NCBI GenBank assembly: GCA_012861695.1
Contig: JAAOOA010000016.1
Location: 28,284,661-28,348,660 of the forward strand
Length of the DNA: 64,000 nt
Direction: 5' to 3'
Origin: Trematomus loennbergii
Lineage: Eukaryota > Chordata > Actinopteri > Perciformes > Nototheniidae
The translations under genes and the position numbers were made by a program. This document shows, one piece after another, positions 54,576 to 64,000 of this stretch (position 1 is its first letter; each line of letters starts with the position of its first letter). The notes beneath the pieces were generated by a model, which was not told the origin of the DNA, searched no databases, and worked only from the letters and a program-made list of their open reading frames with translations.

Positions 54576-54579
54576 ATAT

Positions 54580-54580
<1 letters not shown>

Positions 54581-54615
<35 letters not shown>

Positions 54616-55875
54616 GAGTAGTAGTAGTAGTAGAGTAGTAGTAGTAGGAGTAGGAGTAGGAGTAGGAGTAGGAGCAGTAGTAGTAGCAGTAGTAGTAGCA
54701 GTAGTAGTAGGAGTAGGAGTAGGAGTAGTAGTAGTAGTAGAGTAGTAGGAGTAGGAGTAGGAGTAGGAGTAGTAGTAGTAGAGTAGTAGTAGTAGAGTAG
54801 TAGTAGTAGGAGTAGGAGTAGGAGTAGTAGTAGTAGTAGAGTAGTAGTAGGAGTAGGAGTAGGACTAGGAGTAGTAGTAGTAGTAGGAGTAGGAGTAGTA
54901 GTAGTAGTAGTAGTAGTAGAGTAGTAGGAGTAGGAGTAGGAGTAGGAGTAGGACTAGGAGTAGTAGTAGTAGTAGTAGAGTAGTAGTAGTAGTAGGAGTA
55001 GGAGTAGGAGTAGGAGTAGGAGTAGGACTAGGAGTAGTAGTAGTAGTAGTAGAGTAGTAGTAGTAGGAGTAGGAGTAGGAGTAGTAGTAGTAGTAGGAGT
55101 AGGAGTAGTAGTAGTAGTAGTAGTAAGTAGTAGTAGTAGTAGTAGGAGTAGGAGTAGGAGTAGGAGTAGTAGTAGTAGTAGTAGTAGTAGTAGGAGTAGT
55201 AGTAGGAGTAGTAGTAGTAGTAGAGTAGTAGTAGTAGGAGTAGGAGTAGGAGTAGGAGTAGTAGTAGTAGTAGTAGAGTAGTAGTAGGAGTAGGAGTAGG
55301 AGTAGGAGTAGGAGTAGTAGTAGTAGTAGTAGTAGTAGGAGTAGTAGTAGTAGGAGTAGTAGTAGTAGTAGAGTAGTAGTAGTAGTAGTAGTAGTAGAGT
55401 AGTAGTAGGAGTAGGAGTAGGAGTAGTAGTAGTAGTAGTAGTAGAGTAGTAGGAGTAGGAGTAGGAGTAGGAGTAGTAGTAGTAGTAGTAGAGTAGTAGT
55501 AGTAGGAGTAGGAGTAGTAGTAGTAGGAGTAGGAGTAGGAGTAGTAGTAGTAGTAGTAGTAGTAGTAGGAGTAGGAGTAGTAGTAGTAGTAGTAGTAGTA
55601 GAGTAGTAGTAGTAGAGTAGTAGTAGTAGGAGTAGGAGTAGGAGTAGTAGTAGTAGTAGTAGTAGTAGGAGTAGGAGTAGGAGTAGTAGTAGTAGTAGTA
55701 GGAGTAGGAGTAGTAGTAGTAGAGTAGTAGTAGAGTAGTAGAGTAGTAGTAGTAGTAGTAGGAGTAGGAGTAGGAGTAGTAGTAGTATAGTAGTAGTAGT
55801 AGTAGGAGTAGGAGTAGGAGTAGTAGTAGTAGTAGTAGTAGTAGGAGTAGGAGTAGTAGTAGTAGAGTAGTAGTA

Positions 55876-55925
<50 letters not shown>
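54581..55925 (+). repeat. (TAG)n/(GAGTAG)n compound array, 1.35 kb
   Basis: Alternating blocks of pure TAG and of GAGTAG, with frequent TAGAGTAG slips and rare GACTAG variants (54863, 54952, 55026). On the minus strand it translates into Leu/Tyr/Ser/Thr runs of up to 375 residues, an artefact. Confidence 0.98.
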
Positions 55926-56139
55926 TTACACATTTTTTGCTTGAGTTTTGAGTTTTTTCTTCTTGAGTTTTAGAAGTGGATTTGTGCTTCACTTTGTATT
56001 AAAACATGTCTCCTGAAGAGTTTCAAGGCTTTTATTGTCATGTGTGCATAGCTACAGTGTAGTTATGACAATGAAAATCTTAGGTCACAGGCTCTTGAGA
56101 CTTGAGACTTTAATTACGATATATATGTCCTGATGCCTA
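55926..56139. other. Spacer with LINE/SINE-type tail fragment (56020-56098)
   Basis: TTTCAAGGCTTTTATTGTCA, GCTACAGTGTAGTTATGAC and ATCTTAGGTCACAGGCTC form a retroelement tail that recurs around the hAT insertion at 57104-57857. Confidence 0.6.
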
Positions 56140-56250
56140 ATCTGCAGAGAAAGGCATGCTGGGTATGAAGAAGCGTTGGTTATACCGCTTTAAGTTCATC
56201 GTTGTCGTCATCGTGGAGTGTTTGGCGTGAACATCAGTGTGACTGCTGAG
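56140..56250 (+). repeat. Flanking direct repeat, right of TAG array
   Basis: Diverged partner of 54471-54575. Confidence 0.75.
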
Positions 56251-56311
56251 CTGTGAGGTGCATAACAGGAAGCTGAGCGTGACAGAAACGAGACACCTAA
56301 GACTTTGTTGG

Positions 56312-56337
56312 ACACACACACACACACACACACACAC
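56312..56337. repeat. (CA)13 microsatellite
   Basis: Uninterrupted CA run. Confidence 0.97.
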
Positions 56338-56978
56338 GTAATCCATGGTCACGTCCCCATCCGCCGCCAGCCTCCAATATTTATCATTTCTAACAAGCAA
56401 CACGATGTTCGGAGAGATAAAAGATGTGCTGTGTGACTTGGAGACGAAGTGTTTCTTTTTCTGTTTCTCTGATCTGAAACCAGACACACGAGAGGCTACA
56501 GAATACACTCAATGTGCCTGACATCAAAAATAACACATGGACACTCTCAACCAAAGAAGAACAATAGGAGTATTTAATAGAAACAGCTTTTCACAATCAC
56601 GGCTGCAACACTGGATTCTTCACAAAGCTTCATAAAGTCACAGAAAAATCTAATTTCACAGTAAAATGAGACTTAATCTGTGTTTCTGCTTTTTAATCAC
56701 AGTTTTATTTCCCTTTTTCATTCATTTTATTGTTGTTGTTTAAAGTAAATATTCTTATTTTTATAAACAAAAAGAAAAGGGTGCCCAAGTCCAGGTTTTT
56801 TTAAGACGTGGCATGAAATAAATTGTGACTTGGCTTGGGATTCAAAGTGGTTTTCAAACTTTATTTCCATTGTGAAACAAGAGACTGCATAAAAACAGAC
56901 AATCAAAGCAGAAAAATGACTTCTGCATTTGACAACACAACGATGTGCTCATTTGAGTTAAATTCACATGGAAAACAG
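56338..56978. other. Unique sequence, no gene seen
   Basis: A 123-codon minus frame (56137-56508) spans the CA run and shows no domain. Confidence 0.5.
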
Positions 56979-57136
56979 TGAAGAGAAATCGTGTATCAGC
57001 AGGAAAATAACGACATGTTTCTCAGGGGAAATATGTACACAACCAAATAACAACAAAACCTTTAAAAACAAATGTGATTTCTGAATCAAAAACACACTGT
57101 TCAAGGTTTCAAGGTTTCAAGGTTCTTTATTTAGTC

Positions 57137-57729
57137 CACATGTGTCAAACTCAAGGCCCGGGGGCCAAATCAGGCCCTTGGTGGATTTAATTTCGGCCCG
57201 CAGGATAATTTCTAATTACTATTAGATCTGGCCCGCCGGTATATTGCACGCACACCTTCACTCCATCCTGAGGGTTTCCTCAGCTCAGAGCCTGAGCCCA
57301 AACATTGATGAACTTGCACCCAAGATGAGATGCCAAGTATCTGGCTTGAACTAGCATCACAGAGCAGCACACTGAGTTTACATGGATGTTTCCTTCTGCA
57401 CTTTTTCTCTCACGACAACAGGGCATGTTTGGTTTTTTCTTTGAGGGAAATAGTTTTGTTGAAGCTGTTGTTGGCCTGTGGAGAAATGTAATCATAAGAA
57501 ATGACTCTGGAAAAGCTGCAGATAGCGCCATAAGAAATGAATGCAACTGATTATTTAATGTTTAATGTTGTTTTTATAGGCAATCGTTTAAGCTTTGTTA
57601 GTTCCAGGTTTAATATGTGCAATAAGTTCATTTCAATAAGTTTTGCAATAAACATTGAACCAGTCCGGCCCTTGACTAGTACCCATTTTTTAATTTTGGC
57701 CCACTGTGTATTTGAGTTTGACACCCCTG
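57137..57729 (+). mobile_element. hAT transposon, internally deleted, 593 bp
   Basis: Ends CACATGTGTCAAACTCAA and TTGAGTTTGACACCCCTG are inverted repeats. Flanks ATTTAGTC (57129-57136) and CTTTAGTC (57730-57737) form an 8-bp target duplication with one mismatch. It retains only the last codons of a transposase, so it cannot move by itself. Confidence 0.9.
57262..57354 (+). pseudogene. hAT transposase C-terminal remnant
   Basis: One frame reads SILRVSSAQSLSPNIDELAP in its first 20 codons, then KMRCQVSGLN and a TAG stop at 57352-57354. The LSPNIDEL...KRCQVSG-like ending is characteristic of transposases and domesticated relatives (GTF2IRD2/ZBED-type) of the hAT superfamily. Everything upstream, including the DDE catalytic and dimerisation regions, is deleted; the left transposon end follows almost directly. 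Family recognition is from memory of the motif. Confidence 0.7.
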
Positions 57730-58110
57730 CTTTAGTCATACGAACATAGCTACAGTGTAGTTATGCCGATGAACATCTTAGGTCACAGGCTCCTCCAACA
57801 GTGCAACACAATAACACAGATAAACAGAAAAATATAGTGCAAGTAAATAGTACATTTCTCAATCCCTGCTGCAACAAGCATCTCAAACTTGCAGAAAAAT
57901 GTACTGCACTCAGAATATTAAGACAGTAAAATCAGCACAAACTTGTAGTAGATACATTTTTAAATCTTTTTCAAGGTTATTGTTTTGTTGATTAAATTGT
58001 CACTTGTTAAAGTTGTGTTTTCCCTCTGATAGGATGATAGGAGTCCTTGTCATACCGCTGATGTGTGCGTCAGCCGTTGTTGCTCTCTGAGTTCATTCAT
58101 GAGAAAAAGA

Positions 58111-58420
58111 GTGAAGAATAGTCGTGTATCAGCAGGAAAATAACGACATGTCTCTCAGGGAAAATAGGTACACAACCCAATAAGAAAAAACGTTCAAACC
58201 TATCCCTGATTTCTGAATCAAAAACACACTCTGTTCATCAATCCCTGCTGCAACAAGCATCTCACATTTGCAGAAAAATCAGCCCAAGTACGTGTTTTTA
58301 AATCTATTTCTAGGTTATTATTTCCTGGATTAAATTGTCACTTGTTGAAGTTGTGTTTTCCTCTGATAGGATGATAGGAGTTATGATGTCAGCGTCTCCG
58401 AGGCGTTGCTCTCTGAGCGG
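58111..58420 (+). repeat. Tandem duplication, copy B (empty site)
   Basis: Adjacent second copy of 56979-58110 without the 754-bp insertion. A 73-codon frame at 58335-58556 has no domain. Confidence 0.88.
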
Positions 58421-58659
58421 CTGCAGGCGTCTGATCTCTGAACGCTCCCATCAAACAGATTACAGACGGAAATACCTGACACGCTGGCAGACAAAAGAGA
58501 GGGGAGGACGGAGGGAGAGTGTGCTCAGGCTGAAGACTTTATTCTCTGGAGCTTAAAGTATAACCAATATTATCATTTTTATTATAGTTATTACCAGAGT
58601 TGAAGTGTCCCATGAAGGCCTTTACATCTTGAGAGAGGGTGTTTTTCTGGTCAAAAATG

Positions 58660-58929
58660 TCAGTGGTGGGAGATGTAAGTAAAAGTACTAACACCACACT
58701 GAAAAAAACTCTGTTACAAGTAAAAGTCCTGCATTTAAAATGTTATTTAGGTAAAAGAAAGTAAGTATAATCAGCAATATGTAGTTAAAGCTTTAAATGT
58801 AAAAGCACACAATGAAAATAAATCAAAAATCAAATGTAAAAAACCTTTTATAAATCATAAAGAATGACTCAAACAGATGCCAATCTTTAAATCTGCTAAT
58901 TGATTAATTGACGACGAAGCTGGTCTTCT
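58660..58929 (+). repeat. Tandem duplication, left copy (split by SINE)
   Basis: GGTGGGAGATGTAAGTAAAAG, CTCAAACAGATGCCAATC and TTGACGACGAAGCTGGTCTT recur at 59188-59402. The first part resembles the TACTTAAGTAC-type repeat family. Confidence 0.88.
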
Positions 58930-59184
58930 ATAATAATAATAATTCCTTACATTTATTATAGCACTTTTCCAGATGCTCAATGCGCTTTACAAATACACAT
59001 CACATACATATCATACATGCAACGGTCATGTACTGTTGACAATACCCACAGGAGCAAATTCGGGTGAAGTGTCTGAGGTCACAACGGCCTGACGCAGTGT
59101 CGGCGTGAGCGGGTTTCGAACTGGAGTTCCCCAACGCCTCCCTTGATCTGATGATCAACGCACAGCCCACTGCGCCACTCCGTA
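58930..59184 (-). mobile_element. tRNA-derived SINE, second type
   Basis: Box B complement GGTTTCGAAC at 59112-59121, box A complement CCACTGCGCC at 59167-59176. The tail (TTACATTTATTATAGCACTT, ATGCTCAATGCGCTTTACAA) differs from the other SINEs in this window, although the central GTGAAGTGTCTGAGGTCAC block is related. Confidence 0.8.
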
Positions 59185-59187
59185 TAA

Positions 59188-59402
59188 ACTCAGTGTTGGG
59201 AGATGTAAGTAAAAGTTCTAACACCACACTGAAGAAAACTCAGCAACATGTAGTTAAAGCTTTAAACGTAAAAGCACACAATGAAAAAATAAATTAAATT
59301 AAATGTAAAAAACCCTAAAAATCATAAAAAATGACTCAAACAGATGCCAATCTTTAATCTGCTTATTGATTAATTGACGACGAAGCTGGTCTTGTATAAA
59401 CT
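59188..59402 (+). repeat. Tandem duplication, right copy
   Basis: Partner of 58660-58929, shorter by an internal deletion after ACACCACACTGAAGAAAACT. Confidence 0.88.
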
Positions 59403-60448
59403 GTTAGTTTCATTCAAACAAAACATACATGTGTATAATTCCTCAACACATAGCCTAACCCCAAAACAAAAAGCCAACGGATGCTAAATCCACATTTCCA
59501 TTCAAATGTAATGCAATGCTTGAATGAATTTCAGCCACAAGTTTAAAGAGTGAAAACAAACTTCTGATGTTTTTGTTTTCACTCTTTAAACTCTGGCTGA
59601 ACTTTAAAGTCCCTTTAGGCTTCCTGTTGGAAGGTCAGCAGGTCGTGACCTCTGACCCCGGGCTTCCTTGTTATTGCTCGTCTTTGTTTTGAAGTCGTTT
59701 GCTTCTGCTGCTGCACAATGAGGGATGATTTGGCAACCTTTCAAATGATAAAACAACTACTTATTAAACTCACCGGTGCACTTATTTTGAGACGTACATT
59801 TTCAGAAATGGACAGCAATAATAATATGTTCAGATGCCTTCAATCATATTTTTTTAGATTTACAGAGAAGGATTTATTTTAGATGCATTGTGCTGCAACT
59901 AATGAAGAAGTTAGATAATGCCTCTCAACAGTTGTAATATATCCATATATATTTGTTCTCTGCAAATACTTATTCCAAACTTTTCCCGACCGTTAACTGA
60001 GACTTTAAGCAGTGTATCCTCTGTGTGGCATTGTTCCTCCACAGCAGCTTAGCACAGAGTCGCTGTTTTTAACTGAAAACTGTAAATACTGTGGCGTGAA
60101 ATTGGTGTTACCGAATAAGTGTGTTGAAGTCGGACAGGTTGAGCAGAGCTACAATAACAGCAGGTGAGCTCTTGCTTTCACTGTGGACATTTTATAAAAG
60201 CTAAAAGCCTTAAACAGACGCTTCACTCCACACCTGATATATTGCCGTCACACCCAACAGGAGCGAGCACAGCTAAAATATCAGAAGTCAAAATGTTAGA
60301 AAAACAAGAAGACATTAACTCACAGTGCAGACAGCGTCTTTCAACTCACTCTAATGGGCTGTATGAATATACAAGTGCTCCTGCAGTATTTGAGGCATGA
60401 GGGCTGTGAATACCTTTCTTCAGATGTAATCCTCCTGCATGAGGGCGG
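59403..60448. other. Unique sequence with a 72-nt hairpin
   Basis: No gene seen. The hairpin at 59530-59601 is listed separately. Confidence 0.5.
59530..59601. repeat. 72-nt hairpin, 21-bp perfect plus 8-bp stem
   Basis: 59540-59560 (AGTTTAAAGAGTGAAAACAA plus A) is the exact reverse complement of 59572-59592; the loop is 11 nt. After a small 2/1 internal loop, TTCAGCCA (59530-59537) pairs with TGGCTGAA (59594-59601). A recent foldback, a transposon relic or a transcribed hairpin RNA are possible; no evidence of expression is available. Confidence 0.9.
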
Positions 60449-61205
<757 letters not shown>

Positions 61206-62136
61206 GTGTTCATAATACTATCATTTCTTTATTCACATGTCTTCTCCACCTTCTGATGTGTAAGTGGTATGATTATGACTTTAAGTTAGGATGTGGATAT
61301 CAAATACATGTTAAAGAATGGCTAAGCAGTGTATTTGACCAATGCATAGTGTTAATGTTACCTTTTCTGGCTTGCTTGCTTCAGTGGATAAAATCTACGA
61401 GACAAAATGACCGGCTCTTACTACAAATGAAAGGCTGTTTTTTTATTTATTTTAGTCTTACTTAAAAATTGGCAAAGTATTTCAATAGTAAAGCACTACA
61501 GTCAAAACATGTGAAAGCCTGACACTAACACACAGTTCTCGTTGTATTTTATTACTTAGAAGTTTTGTTGTTCTTGTTTTTCAGAGCTGAAGGAGTTGGA
61601 GTCCAGCCTCACGTAGATACTCTCTACAGGTTCATCTGAAAATGTTTCTTCAGTTTTTGGATCACAGTCATGAGGAGGTCAAAGGTCAGTGTGCTTGTTT
61701 TATTCATCAGTGCAGCCCAGTCTCAGCTCAGGGTTTGTGACTCAGGAACAAAACCGATGTGAACGACTGAAGTCTGTCACACTTCCAAAAATAAAATCAG
61801 ACGCTCTGTCTGAGGCTTAAAGAATGATTTCCCTAATATACACATATACATTTTGATATGTGAGGGAAAGCTTTATTTTTTACTTTTTTTATGTTTAATT
61901 TGAAACATAATGCCCTTATCCACTAGTAAACATGTTCAATTCTGACTCAGTAAAGATGCAATCATAAAATGTGTTTTGGTTTTTATAAGAAAGACATCAC
62001 GTATACTGAAACTCAGCAATAAAACGTGAAACATTTGAAAAATAACCCCTTAAAGGACTTCTAGTAGTTACCTATCAGTGTATAGATGAGACGCATCTGG
62101 GTACTTTCCCTCTATGCAAGACCACGCCCCTTTTGG
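61206..62136. other. Unique sequence, no gene seen
   Basis: No repeat family or coding signal; the open frame reaching 61465 is a continuation from the array. Confidence 0.5.
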
Positions 62137-62144
62137 GTGAAAAC

Positions 62145-63083
62145 CAGAGGTGGGAAGTAGTGGAGTACAAATACTTCGTTACTGTACTTAAGTACATTTT
62201 TGTGGTATCAGTACTTTACTCCACTACTTATTTTTCTGACGACTTTTTACTTTGACTTCTTACATTTTGAACACAAATACCTGTACTTTCTACTTCTTAC
62301 ATTTTGAACACAAATACCTGTACTTTCTACTTCTTACATTTTGTACACAAATACCTGTACTTTCTACTTCTTACATGTTGAACACAAATACCTGTACTTT
62401 CTACTTCTTACATTTTGAACCCAAATACCTGTACTTTCTACTTCTTACATTTTGAACACAAATACCTGTACTTTCTACTTCTTACATGTTGAACACAAAT
62501 ACCTGTACTTTCTACTTCTCACATTTTGAACACAAATACCTGTACTTTCTACTTCTTACATTTTGAATACAAATACCTGTACTTTCTACTTCTTACATGT
62601 TGAACACAAATACCTGTACTTTCTACTTCTTACATTTTGAACACAAATACCTGAACTTTCTACTTCTTACATTTCCCAAACAGGCTGGTTCCTTTAGTTT
62701 GAATGTGTGTTTGGTGCGTGATCATTATTATTTAGAGTCATTGCGTGCCTATTGATTTGAACACGATCCGTGTATCCATCATTTCCTGGTCTTCTCTAAA
62801 GAAGAGGGACCAATGAAAACATTGTCATGTTGCCGTTGTTCAGCATGGAAACATTCATTAGCTAACAATGACATTATTGTTCTATTAATATAAGGGAGGT
62901 CAGGTACTCTTTAAAACAGCTGGTAGTTATGGGTACTTTTTACTGAAGTACATTTCAAAGCCCTCTTTACTTTTACTTGAGTAAAGAAGTTTAGTCAGTA
63001 CTTCTACTTTAACAGAGTATTTTTAAACACGAGTATCTGTACTTCTACTTGAGTAAAGGATGTGTGTACTTGTACCCTCTCTG
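62145..63083 (+). mobile_element. hAT element with internal minisatellite, 939 bp
   Basis: Starts CAGAGGTGGGAAGTAGTGGA and ends TACTTGTACCCTCTCTG. It is flanked on both sides by GTGAAAAC (62137-62144 and 63084-63091), a perfect 8-bp target duplication. Non-coding. Related copy in reverse at 32017-32540. Confidence 0.92.
62255..62674 (+). repeat. 37-bp minisatellite, 11.4 units
   Basis: Units ACTTCTTACATTTTGAACAC followed by AAATACCTGTACTTTCT start at 62255 and every 37 bp to 62625, with a partial unit at 62662. Variants: CATGTTG in units 4, 7 and 10 (a three-unit period), plus isolated substitutions. The copy at 32017 has one unit only. Confidence 0.97.
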
Positions 63084-63320
63084 GTGAAAACACTCGCTGT
63101 CATTTGAATGGCTGTAAATACAGATTCTGATTTCGGCAATCACATCAGAAAATGAATACCGCGCCTTTTTCAATCTACAAGGAGCCCAGTTATGATGGTC
63201 TGACCGGCAAACTATTAAACAAATTCTAATTCCAGATGAGGGAACAGGAAGTGTTTACAGGAGGAAACTAGGCTTACTATAGAGGTGCTTTTGGATTTGC
63301 TCTCTTTGCACTCATAGTAA
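63084..63320. other. Unique spacer, no gene seen
   Basis: No feature recognised. Confidence 0.5.
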
Positions 63321-63395
63321 ATAATAATAATAATAATACATTTGATTTAAGGTGCCTTTCAGGACACCCAAGGACACCGTACAATTTGTTAAATA
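63321..63395 (+). mobile_element. LINE/SINE-type 3' tail fragment
   Basis: ATAATAATAATACATTTGAT, AGGTGCCTTTCAGGACACCC and AAGGACACCGTACAATTTG resemble a retroelement tail. AGTCTCTTTGGATAAAAGCC at 63467 may be a second, SINE-type tail remnant. Confidence 0.5.
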
Positions 63396-63904
63396 TCCTA
63401 AGAGGTAAAAGCAACTAAACATGATAAAAACACCAACCATCATGGAGAAGACAATTAAAGTAAGTAAGTCTCTTTGGATAAAAGCCTGAGCTAAATGTAA
63501 TGTGATGAACCTTCAGACTCTTTACCATCAGCTACCCGTCTGCCGATGGTTTAATACTCAGAAGAGCCGCCATGACAGGTCAATCTTCTCAATAACCTTT
63601 GGGGCAAATGGAAAACGAGGATTTACTGAGAACAGTTGGGTTCACGCCAAAACTTACCAGCATCTCTACCCCCCGCTGCTCTCTGATAATCATCTGATCG
63701 AGATTTAGCCTCACCTTCCACCTCAAATGTTCCCGTTTTTAAAGATTTTTCCATCCTGCTGCGACAGATCAGGAAATGGAGCACAGAAATACCCATGGTC
63801 TGAATCTATACCGAAATTGAAAAAAACTGTTGCTCCGTTATGACGTTCTGTAAAGGCAAAACGACTCTATAGAAACCTGTGGGTAATTACAGCTAGAAAT
63901 ACTG
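63396..63904. other. Unique sequence, no gene seen
   Basis: A 68-codon frame (63502-63708) has no domain. Confidence 0.45.
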
Positions 63905-64000
63905 TGTGTGTTTGCATACACTGAAACACTGTTGAGGCCATGTGGAGCGTAGACATCTTCGTTTACTGGTGGAAGTTGATATACCACTGAAAGAACAGCT
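63905..64000 (+). repeat. Unassigned repeat, copy 2, continues past window
   Basis: Matches 48268-48362 (see that entry) with small indels; the homology reaches the last base of the window. Confidence 0.8.

Larger units (their letters stand above)
57104..57857 (+). mobile_element. Retroelement-tail insertion, itself split by a hAT
   Basis: AAGGTTTCAAGGTTCTTTAT on the left and ACGAACATAGCTACAGTG, ATCTTAGGTCACAGGCTC on the right match the tail at 56020-56098. Copy B (58235-58241) has no insertion at this point. Confidence 0.75.
56979..58110 (+). repeat. Tandem duplication, copy A (interrupted)
   Basis: Matches 58111-58420 in two pieces: 56979-57103 (CGTGTATCAGCAGGAAAATA to CACACTGTTCA) and 57857-58110 (TCAATCCCTGCTGCAACAAG to TTGCTCTCTGAG). 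The intervening 57104-57857 is inserted material. Confidence 0.88.

Noticed and set aside
54865..55992. Poly-Leu/Tyr/Ser/Thr proteins of 301-375 aa
   Set aside because: Direct translation of the TAG/GAG array on the minus strand; no start context or non-repeat domain.

Overview
The window looks like repeat-dense, intergenic (or deep intronic) DNA from a teleost fish, most likely a percomorph. The evidence is the very large number of long (CA)n/(GT)n microsatellites, several short non-autonomous DNA transposons of types common in fish, tRNA-derived SINEs whose tails contain the fish-typical CGCTTTGGATAAAAGCG motif, and LINE-type 3' tails such as the one starting ATCAATCAATGTTTATTTAT. The species cannot be fixed from the sequence alone. 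I found no intact protein-coding gene, rRNA or functional tRNA gene. Almost all long open frames are products of tandem repeats; some of the frames discussed here also open with GTG rather than ATG.

Layout. 1-6.3 kb: three copies of a TTAA-flanked MITE family (T1), a local direct duplication around one of them, a TA-flanked inverted-repeat element (5.06-5.78 kb) and a T2 MITE. 6.7-11.8 kb: ten long CA/GT arrays in both orientations. 12-18 kb: a hAT end fragment, a pure (CA)60 array, a SINE, a T3 MITE and more GT arrays. 18.2-19.9 kb: a T4 MITE whose terminus has expanded into 25 tandem 57-bp units. 20.4-25.3 kb: GT arrays, a 219-codon unassigned ORF, two T1 copies and a degenerate long-period tandem repeat. 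25-34 kb: mostly unique AT-rich sequence with LINE tails, a tetranucleotide array, T2, a SINE, a hAT copy and T4 fragments. 34.5-41.2 kb: a degenerate MITE, two degenerate TTTGTGTCT-type minisatellites, a 199-bp hAT element with perfect 8-bp target duplication, T3, and a duplicated module interleaved with TTAY tetranucleotides. 42-53 kb: GT arrays, a 763-bp TA-flanked element, unique GC-richer segments and T3. 53-64 kb: CA arrays, a 1.35-kb TAG/GAG array, a nested hAT insertion with an empty-site paralogue next to it, a duplicated segment split by a SINE, a 72-nt near-perfect hairpin, a 0.75-kb CTGT/GT/CT compound array, and a hAT element containing an expanded 37-bp repeat.

There are no gene networks to describe. 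The main biological content is repeat dynamics. Four MITE families share the TTAA target preference of piggyBac-type transposases. Two unrelated elements have each turned an internal or terminal segment into a minisatellite. One T1 copy is flanked by 63-bp direct repeats bounded by TTAA instead of a simple 4-bp duplication. I did not find a convincing new molecular system; the findings are ranked accordingly. Family names beyond superfamily level are deliberately not given.
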